Shown one piece after another: positions 14,465 to 22,792 of a DNA stretch of 53,753 nucleotides (positions are counted from its first letter, which is position 1; each line of letters begins with the position of its first letter). Source of the DNA: Bacteroidota bacterium (lineage in GTDB: Bacteria > Bacteroidota > Bacteroidia > B-17B0 > Aurantibacillaceae). The stretch covers positions 1-53,753 of the forward strand of contig JAJNBG010000038.1 of the NCBI GenBank assembly GCA_021155905.1, in the 5' to 3' direction. The notes below the pieces were generated by a model. It searched no databases and had not been told where the DNA came from. It saw only the letters and a list, made by a program, of their open reading frames with translations. The position numbers were made by a program, and so were the translations under genes.

Positions 14465-15853
14465 ATGTTTGCCATTATTGATATTGAAACCTGCGGTAGC
14501 AAGTATGAATTCCGGAGAGGTCGCATCACAGAGATATGCATCATTATTCATGATGGCTTGCAGGTGATTGATAAATTTACCAGTCTTGTAAATCCAGAGT
14601 GTTACATCAGTCCTTATTTTATAAGCCTGTCGGGTATTACTAATGAGATGGTGGCAGATGCTCCCAAATTTCATGAGATTGCGAGAACGATCATTGACAT
14701 GACAGAAAACAAGATCTTTATTGCCCACAATGTCGGTTTCGATTATGGTTTTATCAAAGATGAGTTTGCTGCCTTGGGTTATAAGTTTCGTCGCGAAACT
14801 TTGTGTACCGTCAGGTTGAGTAGGAAACTGATGCCCGGTAAGTTATCCTATAGTTTGGGTAAATTATGTGATTCCATAGGAATTGAAATAGAGGGCAGGC
14901 ACAGGGCAGAGGGTGATGCGGTAGCAACGGCAAAGTTGTTTGACAAATTGCTGGAATTGAAAAGTATGCATCCGCAGTATAAAAACCAGGGTGTGGAGGA
15001 TTTAATGACGAGACGCATTGATAAAATCAAACAATACATTTTAAATAAACTGCCGGAAGAGTGTGGTGTGTATTATTTTTTAAATAAGGATGGCGAGATT
15101 ATATACATTGGTAAGAGCGTGAATGTCTATAATCGCGCTATGAGCCATTTCAATAGCAAGGAGTACAAAAGTAAAAAAATGCTCAATGATCTTTATAATG
15201 TGGATTTTGTCAAGACCGGCAGCGAACTGATTGCTCTGCTTTTAGAAGCAGAAGAAATTAAAAAGCATAAACCTAAATACAACCGGATGCGTAAGGCGCA
15301 TGACTTCACACATTGTATTGATTGGTTTAAAGATGATGATGGTATCATTCATTTTAAACTGGTGGAGTATGACGCGTCCGAAAACACGTTGCTTTCCTTT
15401 ACCAGTTATTTAAGTGCCAGGGAACGCATTGAACAATGGATTGAGGAAAATGAATTGTGTTTGAGGTATTGCCATCTCACCGGTGATGAATCCATTTGTT
15501 TTAATCACCAGATTAAAAAGTGCAGGGGGATTTGTGCGGGCGATGAAGAAATCATTTCGTACAATAAACGCGCACAGGAAATCATAAACCAGATTATTTT
15601 TAAAGATGAACATTTTGCCTTGATCGATCATGGCAGGCATAAAGATGAGCGTTCCATCATCCTTGTAGAGAATAACCATTTTGTTGGCTACGGACAACTA
15701 GACAACAGTTCTTCGTTTAGTTCAATTGAAGAATGCAGAAGCTTAATTACCAAACGCCCCTTCTATCCGGATGCTGATGATCTGATTAAAGGTTATCTGA
15801 AAAATAACAGGTTAAAGACTATCGTGTTCCGTCAAAAGGAACTTACACCGTAA
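14465..15853 (+). CDS. DnaQ-like 3'-5' exonuclease fused to UvrC-type GIY-YIG endonuclease
   Basis: 462 residues from the ATG at 14465; an ATG at 14414 lies upstream of the promoter. Residues 1-165 are a DEDDh exonuclease: Asp6 and Glu8 in FAIIDIET, Asp93 in HNVGFDYGF, His146 and Asp151 in HRAEGDA. Residues 198-275 are a GIY-YIG nuclease: GVYYF (201-205), YIGKS (214-218), Arg224, and Glu261 in ALLLEAEEIKKHKPKYN as in UvrC. A UvrC/Cho-like cysteine segment follows (C332 to C357, including HQIKKCRGIC). The helicase-binding and RNase H-like parts of UvrC are absent. This is the DnaQ-Cho architecture, expected to act in DNA repair by 5' incision and trimming. It overlaps the convergent phosphatase gene by 11 bp. 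Confidence 0.9.
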   Translation: MFAIIDIETCGSKYEFRRGRITEICIIIHDGLQVIDKFTSLVNPECYISPYFISLSGITNEMVADAPKFHEIARTIIDMTENKIFIAHNVGFDYGFIKDEFAALGYKFRRETLCTVRLSRKLMPGKLSYSLGKLCDSIGIEIEGRHRAEGDAVATAKLFDKLLELKSMHPQYKNQGVEDLMTRRIDKIKQYILNKLPEECGVYYFLNKDGEIIYIGKSVNVYNRAMSHFNSKEYKSKKMLNDLYNVDFVKTGSELIALLLEAEEIKKHKPKYNRMRKAHDFTHCIDWFKDDDGIIHFKLVEYDASENTLLSFTSYLSARERIEQWIEENELCLRYCHLTGDESICFNHQIKKCRGICAGDEEIISYNKRAQEIINQIIFKDEHFALIDHGRHKDERSIILVENNHFVGYGQLDNSSSFSSIEECRSLITKRPFYPDADDLIKGYLKNNRLKTIVFRQKELTP

Positions 15854-18020
15854 GACCGATCACGCAAACATCATCAATTTGCTCGGCATCTTTTTTCCAG
15901 GACATAAAATAATCGTCAAGAATTTTATTTTGTTCAGCCATGGATTTGTCCTGAACGGACGTAACAATTTCCTTAAATCGTTTTCGCGTCATTTTTTTAT
16001 TGCCGGCTCCAAACTGATCCGCATATCCATCACTAAACATATAAAGGTTAATACCTTTTGGAAATGAAAAGGTGTGTGTTATAAATGGTTGTGGGTGATC
16101 ATATTTTCCTATCGGTTGTTTGTCTCCCTTCACCTCGTTGAGCTCATTTTCTGAAAAATACCACAAAGGATTATTAGCCCCGCTCCACTGAACTTCATTT
16201 GTATTAGTATTTATCCGGCATAGAGAAATATCCATGCCGTCTTTTACATCTTCGTTGCTCTTCTTAAAAGCATTTAACACCAAATCTCTTACCTTATCTA
16301 AAATCTTGCCTGTTTCAGTTAGCCCAAATTCATTCACAGCACGTTCTAACGCATTACTACAGATGATGCTAACCATTGCGCCAGGAACGCCATGACCTGT
16401 ACAATCCGCTGCAGCTATAAAGTTGTATTCGTTAACTTTTTCCGACCAATAAAAATCTCCTGCAACAATGCTTTTAGGTTTATACAAAATAAAACTTTCC
16501 GGAAAATTATTTTTTATTTCTTCCACTGACGGCAGAATAGCATCCTGTAATCGCTTGGCGTAAGTAATGCTGTCTATGATCTCATTCTGATGTTCCTGTA
16601 TCACATGTTTCTGTTTTTCCATGACGCGGAGCGAACGAAATATGAAAAATGCAAAACCTGCCACCAACAATAAAACAATTACGATCGATGCAAGGATGAT
16701 CATTTGTTTTAATTGCTTTTCCTGTGCTATGGCATTTTGTTTTTCCATTTCACTATTATGTTTGGCTTGTGCAATAGCTTCCTTTTTTTCAAAATCATAA
16801 TTCATCTGGGTTTGGATCGTCTTTCTATGTGTTTCCTCGTTTAAAAGACTATCATCGTATAAGACCGACATTTTATAGTTAGAATATGCGGATTTAAAAT
16901 CACCAGTCATGCTGTCTAAACGGGCTAGTGCATCATAGGTCCCTTTTAGCCAGTCTTTTTGTCCAATTTCTTTTGAGATCGCGAGAGCCAGGTTTAAGCT
17001 CTTTCTTGCCTCCGGATAATTTTTATTTTCACTGTGGGTTAAACCCAGACTCATATAGGAAACGGCAATTCCCTCCTTATCTCCAATCTCTTGTTTTAAT
17101 TGCAGGGAGGCCAGGTTGTTTTTTAATGTTTCAGAATAGTTTCCCATCGCTTTATAAATGCAGGCCAGGTTATTATAGCCAACAGACATTCCTTTTTTAT
17201 CGCCCATCTCCCTGTCCATATCCAGCGCTAGTTGACAATTTTTCAGTCCTTCCGGATACATTTTCATATCGAAGTATGTCAGGCCTATATTAGCATAAGC
17301 AGTTGATATGCCCTGCTTATCGTTAGCTCCTTTATAAAATTTGAGCGAATAATGATAGCTCTCCAATGCCTTTTTATGATCTCCCAAATGCCCCTGAATA
17401 TTACCAATGCCAATATATGAGGATGCAATACCATCATGGTCACCGATCTCTTCCCTGATCTTAAGTGCTTTTAGTTGATTATCCAATGCATTTGCATAAT
17501 TTCCCAGATGCGTGTATACATTGGCGATACTATTATAATCAAGTGCGATGCTGATCTTGTCTTTTAATTCCAGGTCAATATTTAATGCTCCCTGAAGATT
17601 TTTTAATGCTTCCGCATAATTTCCCTGTTCGAGATTTAAGATACCGATGCCATGATAAGCACTGGCGATACCATATTTGTTTTTTATTTCACGATGAATT
17701 TTTAGCGCCTTTTGGTAAGACAATAGTGCCTGGTTATAATTTCCGGTATCTTCAGCCAGGTATCCTTCATTTGTGTATACTTCAGCGAGACCAAATTTAT
17801 AGTTCGCTTTTTTAGCAAGAGCCTCTGCTGTTACCAGGCAGGCTTTGGCTTTGGAAGCATCTTCAAATTCATAAAGGCCAAATAGCTTGTTCAGTAATTT
17901 TACTTTGGTAGAATCCTCATTGGCTAATTCAATAAGCCGCGAAAGAGAATCGATTTTGCTTTGCTGAGCAAAAGAAACCGAATAAAATAAACTAAATAAA
18001 AGGAAGAGGATGTATTTCAT
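15843..18020 (-). CDS. TPR sensor with SpoIIE-type PP2C phosphatase domain
   Basis: 725 residues. A signal peptide (1-19) is followed by about nine TPR units of 40 residues (about 40-400, for example YNSIANVYTHLGNYANALDN), a coiled coil rich in Lys, Gln and Ala (400-438), one membrane helix (440-463), a short linker and a cytoplasmic SpoIIE phosphatase (about 515-725). Metal-binding acidic residues are in place: Asp522 in GDFYW, Asp539 in ADCTGHG, Asp664 in SDGYADQF and Asp717 in DDVCVIG. The protein would sense something in the periplasm and dephosphorylate a partner, probably an anti-sigma-factor antagonist, although none is encoded nearby. A strong promoter match precedes it. Confidence 0.9.
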   Translation of the reverse strand: MKYILFLLFSLFYSVSFAQQSKIDSLSRLIELANEDSTKVKLLNKLFGLYEFEDASKAKACLVTAEALAKKANYKFGLAEVYTNEGYLAEDTGNYNQALLSYQKALKIHREIKNKYGIASAYHGIGILNLEQGNYAEALKNLQGALNIDLELKDKISIALDYNSIANVYTHLGNYANALDNQLKALKIREEIGDHDGIASSYIGIGNIQGHLGDHKKALESYHYSLKFYKGANDKQGISTAYANIGLTYFDMKMYPEGLKNCQLALDMDREMGDKKGMSVGYNNLACIYKAMGNYSETLKNNLASLQLKQEIGDKEGIAVSYMSLGLTHSENKNYPEARKSLNLALAISKEIGQKDWLKGTYDALARLDSMTGDFKSAYSNYKMSVLYDDSLLNEETHRKTIQTQMNYDFEKKEAIAQAKHNSEMEKQNAIAQEKQLKQMIILASIVIVLLLVAGFAFFIFRSLRVMEKQKHVIQEHQNEIIDSITYAKRLQDAILPSVEEIKNNFPESFILYKPKSIVAGDFYWSEKVNEYNFIAAADCTGHGVPGAMVSIICSNALERAVNEFGLTETGKILDKVRDLVLNAFKKSNEDVKDGMDISLCRINTNTNEVQWSGANNPLWYFSENELNEVKGDKQPIGKYDHPQPFITHTFSFPKGINLYMFSDGYADQFGAGNKKMTRKRFKEIVTSVQDKSMAEQNKILDDYFMSWKKDAEQIDDVCVIGLTV

Positions 18021-18048
18021 AGTGCCGGATAAATTTATCTGCTTTTAA

Positions 18049-18078
18049 CAAAGCTAATTGTTTTTTGGAATTTATCAA
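18049..18078 (-). promoter_or_regulatory. Promoter of the TPR-SpoIIE gene
   Basis: On the minus strand, TTG (18076-18078), 19-bp spacer, TAGCTTTG (18049-18056). This is an exact match to the Bacteroidota consensus, 28 nt before the ATG at 18020. Confidence 0.7.
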
Positions 18079-18102
18079 TATGGAAGCATTTAGGAAATAC
18101 TT

Positions 18103-18135
18103 AAATAAAAACGCCAATCTAATAAAAGATTGGCG
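18103..18135 (-). terminator. Terminator after hydroxybutyrate dehydrogenase
   Basis: On the minus strand, CGCCAATCT-TTTATT-AGATTGGCG (18112-18135) is followed by TTTTTATTTAA. It is 20 bp beyond the stop at 18156. Confidence 0.8.
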
Positions 18136-18155
18136 CTAAATAAGTTTGAAAATAG

Positions 18156-18926
18156 TTATTGTGCATTCCAGCCGCCGTCTACCGGAAGCGCTGTGCCAGT
18201 CATCGTTTTGGCAACATCTGAAGCCAGGAACACGGCAAGCTGTCCAAGTTCTTCCAAAGAAACGAAATCTTTAACAGCCTGCTTGTAAAGCATTACTTTA
18301 TTCACGACGTCTGTTTCGCTCATGTTATGAGCTTTGGCCTGGTCAGCGATTTGTTTTTCTACTAATGGCGTTTTTACATAACCGGGACATATCGCATTAG
18401 CCGTGATACCAAATGGAGCACCTTCCAGCGCAATGGTCTTAGTAAAACCAACAATGCCATGTTTACTTGCCACGTATGCGCTCTTAAACTCTGAAGCCAC
18501 TAAGCCATGTGCAGAAGCGATATTAATTACTCGCCCGAACTTTCTTTCCTTCATACCTTTCCACACAGCCTTGGTTAAATAGAATGCAGAAGTTAAATTA
18601 ATACCAATAATGGCTGCCCATTTTTCATCAGGAAAATCTTCAATAGGAGAAACATGCTGAATGCCAGCATTATTCACCAACACATCGATGCCACCAAATT
18701 TAGCAGCTGCGTCATCCACCATCTTTCTTAATTCCTCGGGCTTCAGCATATTAGCGTTACTAAACATGACCTGAATACCGTACTGCTTGGCCACCCCGTC
18801 TGCAATTTCCTGTCCGTTCGTTTCTAAACCATTAAATACAATATTGTATTGCTTTGTTTTTGCAAACTCGTGAGCAATACCCAGTCCAATTCCGCTTGTG
18901 CTTCCAGTAATTAAGATTGTTTTCAT
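18156..18926 (-). CDS. bdhA: 3-hydroxybutyrate dehydrogenase, SDR family
   Basis: 256 residues, classical short-chain dehydrogenase. It has the NAD-binding glycine motif GSTSGIGLGIA (7-17), the NNAG motif near residue 86, and catalytic Ser and Tyr-x3-Lys in INIASAHGLVASEFKSAYVASKHG. The phrases GITANAICPGYVKTPLVEKQI and GTALPVDGGW match the D-3-hydroxybutyrate dehydrogenase branch, which interconverts 3-hydroxybutyrate and acetoacetate. It lies 95 bp downstream of the LOG-family gene, with a palindromic repeat between them, and is followed by a terminator. Exact substrate is inferred from subfamily pattern only. Confidence 0.85.
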   Translation of the reverse strand: MKTILITGSTSGIGLGIAHEFAKTKQYNIVFNGLETNGQEIADGVAKQYGIQVMFSNANMLKPEELRKMVDDAAAKFGGIDVLVNNAGIQHVSPIEDFPDEKWAAIIGINLTSAFYLTKAVWKGMKERKFGRVINIASAHGLVASEFKSAYVASKHGIVGFTKTIALEGAPFGITANAICPGYVKTPLVEKQIADQAKAHNMSETDVVNKVMLYKQAVKDFVSLEELGQLAVFLASDVAKTMTGTALPVDGGWNAQ

Positions 18927-18952
18927 TTTGTTTAGTTTTTATGGTTTTTTTG

Positions 18953-19011
18953 CCCGCAGATTTCGCTAATATTCGCAGATCATTTTCTGTGTAATCTGCG
19001 AGATCAGCGGG
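18953..19011. repeat. Palindromic intergenic repeat built of ATCTGCG-type units
   Basis: The arms CCCGCAGATTTCGC (18953-18966) and GCGAGATCAGCGGG (18998-19011) pair in 12 of 14 positions. Inside, TCGCAGAT and AATCTGCGA pair again. Repeats of this wording (ATCTGCG...CTGCGGG) are scattered between genes in many Bacteroidota. T-runs on both sides could give terminator activity on the plus strand. Confidence 0.7.
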
Positions 19012-19021
19012 AATTGTTTTT

Positions 19022-19735
19022 TTAGAAATTTGGTTTCAACATATAACGGCTATAGAAATCAACAATGTGTTTCACAGCTTCATCAGCAGTATCTACTAAT
19101 TTAAAAAGATCGAGGTCTACTGCATTAATATTTTGTTCCTGCTGAAGCATGGTGGTTTTGATCCAGTCAATTAATCCGGTCCAGTATTCCCTCCCTACTA
19201 AAACAACCGGAAATTCAGCTATTTTATTTGTTTGAACTAATGTTAAGGATTCAAACAATTCATCAATGGTTCCAAATCCGCCGGGCATCCCGATAAATCC
19301 CTGGGAGTATTTCAGAAAGATTGTTTTTCTCACAAAGAAGTAATTGAAGTCTATACTCTTGTCCCGATCAATAAATTCATTTGGTCTCTGTTCAAAGGGC
19401 AGATTGATATTTAATCCTACAGAGTTTCCTTTTCCACGTTTGGCTCCTTTATTGGCAGCTTCCATAATTCCCGGTCCGCCTCCCGTAATGACGCCGTATC
19501 CTTCCTGTGTTAATTTAAAGGCAATCTCTTCGGCTAAAATATAATATTTATTATCCGGTTTGGTTCGTGCCGAACCAAATATTGAGACGCATGGTCCAAT
19601 TTCCTGCATTCTTTCAAATCCATTCACAAATTCACTCATGATCTTAAACAATCTCCAACTGTCTGATGCTAATACTTCACGGGTTTCTTTGGTTGCAAAT
19701 GCTTTTCTGATCTTATCTTCTTTATCCTGGGTCAT
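19022..19735 (-). CDS. LOG-family (TIGR00730) Rossmann-fold nucleoside phosphate hydrolase
   Basis: 237 residues with the LOG signature PGGFGTIDE (near residue 152) and the upstream GGGPGIMEAANKGA (near 85-98), which form the nucleotide-binding and catalytic site. Family members hydrolyse nucleoside 5'-monophosphates to base and ribose 5-phosphate; in plants and some bacteria they release cytokinin. In this setting a general nucleotide-salvage or clean-up role is more likely. The N-terminal extension of about 35 residues (ETREVLASDSWRLFKIMSEF) is common in the longer TIGR00730 branch. Confidence 0.87.
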   Translation of the reverse strand: MTQDKEDKIRKAFATKETREVLASDSWRLFKIMSEFVNGFERMQEIGPCVSIFGSARTKPDNKYYILAEEIAFKLTQEGYGVITGGGPGIMEAANKGAKRGKGNSVGLNINLPFEQRPNEFIDRDKSIDFNYFFVRKTIFLKYSQGFIGMPGGFGTIDELFESLTLVQTNKIAEFPVVLVGREYWTGLIDWIKTTMLQQEQNINAVDLDLFKLVDTADEAVKHIVDFYSRYMLKPNF

Positions 19736-19786
19736 GTAATACAGTTGTTAATGTTTAGTTCTTAATTTTTAATATGTTATGAAGTT

Positions 19787-19854
19787 ATGAGTTTTTGGGT
19801 TCATTCAAAATAATCCTGTTTAATTTTATTAAACATTCAACACTAAAAACTCAT
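19787..19854. repeat. Nested inverted repeats between uvrA and LOG gene
   Basis: ATGAGTTTTT (19787-19796) pairs perfectly with AAAAACTCAT (19845-19854). Inside, GTTTAAT-TTT-ATTAAAC (19818-19834) forms a second perfect hairpin. It lies just beyond the uvrA stop, and its function is unknown. Confidence 0.55.
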
Positions 19855-19861
19855 CACTAAA

Positions 19862-22717
19862 TTATAGTTCTTTTTTCAGAAAAGGCGCGGTGTAGCCTTT
19901 TTTTGATTTTACCAGTTCCTCCGGTGTTCCCGTGAACAGGATTTCACCACCGCCTTTACCGCCTTCTAAACCAACTTCTATGAGGTGATCGGCAACTTTG
20001 ATAATGTCCATGTTATGCTCAATGACCAAAACTGTATTTCCACTTTCAACCAGCCGGTTTAAGACTCCTAACAATATGCGTATGTCTTCAAAATGTAGAC
20101 CAGTGGTTGGTTCATCTAAAATATAAAGCGTGTTCCCTGTATCGCGTTTGCTTAATTCGGTAGAAAGCTTAACGCGTTGAGCTTCTCCGCCACTTAGTGT
20201 AGTTGCCTGTTGTCCTAAAGTAATATATCCCAAACCAACGTCCTGCAAAGTTTTTATCTGGCGGTAAATGTTTGGAAGATTTTCAAAGAACTCACAGGCC
20301 TGGTCTATCGTCATGTTCAAAACATCACTGATGGATTTACCTTTGTAACGGATCTCACAGGTTTCCCGGTTATAACGCTTGCCATTGCATTCGTCGCAGT
20401 TAACATATACGTCCGGGAGGAAATTCATTTCAATTGTTTTTACACCGGCACCGCCGCAAGTTTCACAGCGCCCGCCCTTGACGTTAAATGAAAAACGTCC
20501 CGGTTTATAACCTCTTATTTTGGACTCAGGAAGTTCGGCAAATAAATTCCTTATGTCTGAAAATACATTGGTGTAGGTAGCAGGATTACTTCGTGGTGTT
20601 CGTCCGATGGGTGACTGATCAATATCGATGACCTTATCAATATTGTCTATACCGGTAAACGATTTATAGGGTAGGGGACGTTTCTCCGAATTGTAAAAGT
20701 AATTGCTTAAAATAGGATACAAGGTTTCATTAATGAGACTTGATTTTCCACTGCCACTCACTCCCGTCACGCAAATGAATTTTCCTAAAGGAATATCCAC
20801 GCTCACGTTTTTTAAATTATGACCGGTACATCCCTTTAAGCTCAGTTTTTTGCCATTACCTTTCCGGCGAACTTTTGGCACTTCAATCATTCTTTTTCCG
20901 GTAATGTATTCGGAAGTTACCGTATTGAATTTCAACATTTCTTTAGGTGGAGCTGCCGCAACAACTCGTCCGCCATGAACCCCTGCACCCGGACCAATGT
21001 CAATTACGTAGTCACTTTCGATGATCATATCTTTATCATGTTCTACAACCAATACACTGTTTCCGACATCACGGAGGTTTTTTAAAGCTTCAATCAAACG
21101 CATGTTATCGCGCTGATGTAAACCGATACTTGGTTCATCCAGAATATAGAGTACTCCGACTAATTGTGAACCAATTTGCGTCGCTAAACGAATCCGTTGT
21201 GCTTCACCGCCACTTAATGTTTTAGAAGAGCGGTTAAGTGTTACGTAATCCAAACCAACTTCCAATAAAAAACCAATTCGGGTTCTGATTTCTTTTAGTA
21301 CTTCTTTCGCAATGACGTTCTGTGATTTGCTTAAACGTTTCTCAATGCCTTTGAACCAGTCATTTAAAATATTGATATCCATTTCGGATAGTTCGGCTAT
21401 ATTCTTCCCGTCAATTTTAAAATAGAGTGCTTCTTTCTTTAAACGTGTTCCCTGGCAGGTTTCACAATTAATTTTGTTAGTGAATCCTTCCACCCAGCGA
21501 CTCATCGCCGGAGAAGGATTTTCTTCTGCCTGGCGTGCAATATGTGTGGCAATCCCATCAAAAGCGGAGCTGTATCCACTGGAATTTGTATCTGATTTAA
21601 TCGTAAATAATTCTTCAGTACCATTCAATAAGATATTCACAGCTTCTTCAGGAATATCTTCAAAAGGCGTGTCTAAAGTAAATTTATATTTTTCACCGAT
21701 GGCCTCAATTTGTTTAAATACCCAAATACCTTTTGACGGGCCGAGAGGAGCAATGGCTCCTTTTCGGATAGAAAGACTTTGATTAGGAACAATTTTACTG
21801 ATATCTACTTCAGAGACAACTCCAAGGCCACTACAATGCGGACAGGCCCCATAAGGTGAGTTAAAGGAGAATAAATTTGGTGCTGGTTCGTCGTATGAAA
21901 TACCGGAAGTAGGGCACATCAAGGAACGGCTAAAAAACTGCACTTTACCGAAACCAAATCCGGTAGCCGATTTCTTTTTAGCTTTAGGCTCTGTTTCTTC
22001 ATGCTCTATGACCATGATGGTTCCTTTGCCCTGCTTCATGGCTGTTTGCAGTGACTGGTGTAATCTTGGTTTGATATCTTTTGTGATTTCCAACCGGTCG
22101 ACAACGATTTCAATGTCATGAATTTTATACCGATCGACCTGCATTTTTGCCGTAATGTCTACAATAACACCATCAATGCGAACTTTATTAAATCCTTTTT
22201 TTCGAACGTCTTCAAATAATTCGCGATAGTGTCCCTTTCGTCCTTTGACCACAGGTGCCAGGAGGTTTATTTTTTTTGATTTATATTTTTCAAGGATCAG
22301 TTCAATGATCTGTTCATCACTGTAGCGTACCATTTTTTCACCTGTAACGTAGGAATAAGCCTCTCCGGAACGCGCAAAAAGTAAACGTAAAAAATCGTAG
22401 ATTTCTGTGATGGTCCCAACAGTAGAGCGGGGATTTTTGTTGACTGTTTTCTGTTCAATGGAAATCACGGGACTCAATCCGGATATCTTGTCCACATCAG
22501 GTCGTTCCATATTACCAAGAAATTGTCGCGCGTAACTGGAAAAGCTTTCAATGTAACGGCGCTGTCCTTCTGCATATATGGTGTCAAAAGCCAGGGATGA
22601 TTTTCCACTGCCGCTTAATCCTGTAAGTACTACTAATTTGTTTCTGGGTATTGTGAGCGATATATCTTTTAAGTTATGTGCCCTTGCACCGATAACCTCT
22701 ATGTATTCTTCTTCCAT
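19862..22717 (-). CDS. uvrA: UvrABC excinuclease subunit A
   Basis: 951 residues, full length. It recognises DNA damage for nucleotide excision repair and hands it to UvrB. It has two ABC ATPase modules: Walker A GLSGSGKSS (near residue 32) and GVSGSGKSS (near 650), ABC signatures LSGGEAQRIRLAT and LSGGEAQRVKLST, and Walker B LYILDEPSIGLH and LYILDEPTTGLH. Zinc sites are CPTSG with CPHCSG, CETCQGT, and CETCGGAG with CDECNGKRY. ID motif SSYARQFLGNMERPDVD is present. The gene is separated by 75 bp without a clear terminator from the lytic transglycosylase gene downstream of its start, and may have its own promoter (TATCTTTA on the minus strand). Confidence 0.98.
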   Translation of the reverse strand: MEEEYIEVIGARAHNLKDISLTIPRNKLVVLTGLSGSGKSSLAFDTIYAEGQRRYIESFSSYARQFLGNMERPDVDKISGLSPVISIEQKTVNKNPRSTVGTITEIYDFLRLLFARSGEAYSYVTGEKMVRYSDEQIIELILEKYKSKKINLLAPVVKGRKGHYRELFEDVRKKGFNKVRIDGVIVDITAKMQVDRYKIHDIEIVVDRLEITKDIKPRLHQSLQTAMKQGKGTIMVIEHEETEPKAKKKSATGFGFGKVQFFSRSLMCPTSGISYDEPAPNLFSFNSPYGACPHCSGLGVVSEVDISKIVPNQSLSIRKGAIAPLGPSKGIWVFKQIEAIGEKYKFTLDTPFEDIPEEAVNILLNGTEELFTIKSDTNSSGYSSAFDGIATHIARQAEENPSPAMSRWVEGFTNKINCETCQGTRLKKEALYFKIDGKNIAELSEMDINILNDWFKGIEKRLSKSQNVIAKEVLKEIRTRIGFLLEVGLDYVTLNRSSKTLSGGEAQRIRLATQIGSQLVGVLYILDEPSIGLHQRDNMRLIEALKNLRDVGNSVLVVEHDKDMIIESDYVIDIGPGAGVHGGRVVAAAPPKEMLKFNTVTSEYITGKRMIEVPKVRRKGNGKKLSLKGCTGHNLKNVSVDIPLGKFICVTGVSGSGKSSLINETLYPILSNYFYNSEKRPLPYKSFTGIDNIDKVIDIDQSPIGRTPRSNPATYTNVFSDIRNLFAELPESKIRGYKPGRFSFNVKGGRCETCGGAGVKTIEMNFLPDVYVNCDECNGKRYNRETCEIRYKGKSISDVLNMTIDQACEFFENLPNIYRQIKTLQDVGLGYITLGQQATTLSGGEAQRVKLSTELSKRDTGNTLYILDEPTTGLHFEDIRILLGVLNRLVESGNTVLVIEHNMDIIKVADHLIEVGLEGGKGGGEILFTGTPEELVKSKKGYTAPFLKKEL

Positions 22718-22792
22718 TATTTTATTTAAGGTACTAAAGATAGAAAATAGATAGCAGAGGATTTCTTAATAAGTCATAAATATTTCAGGTAA

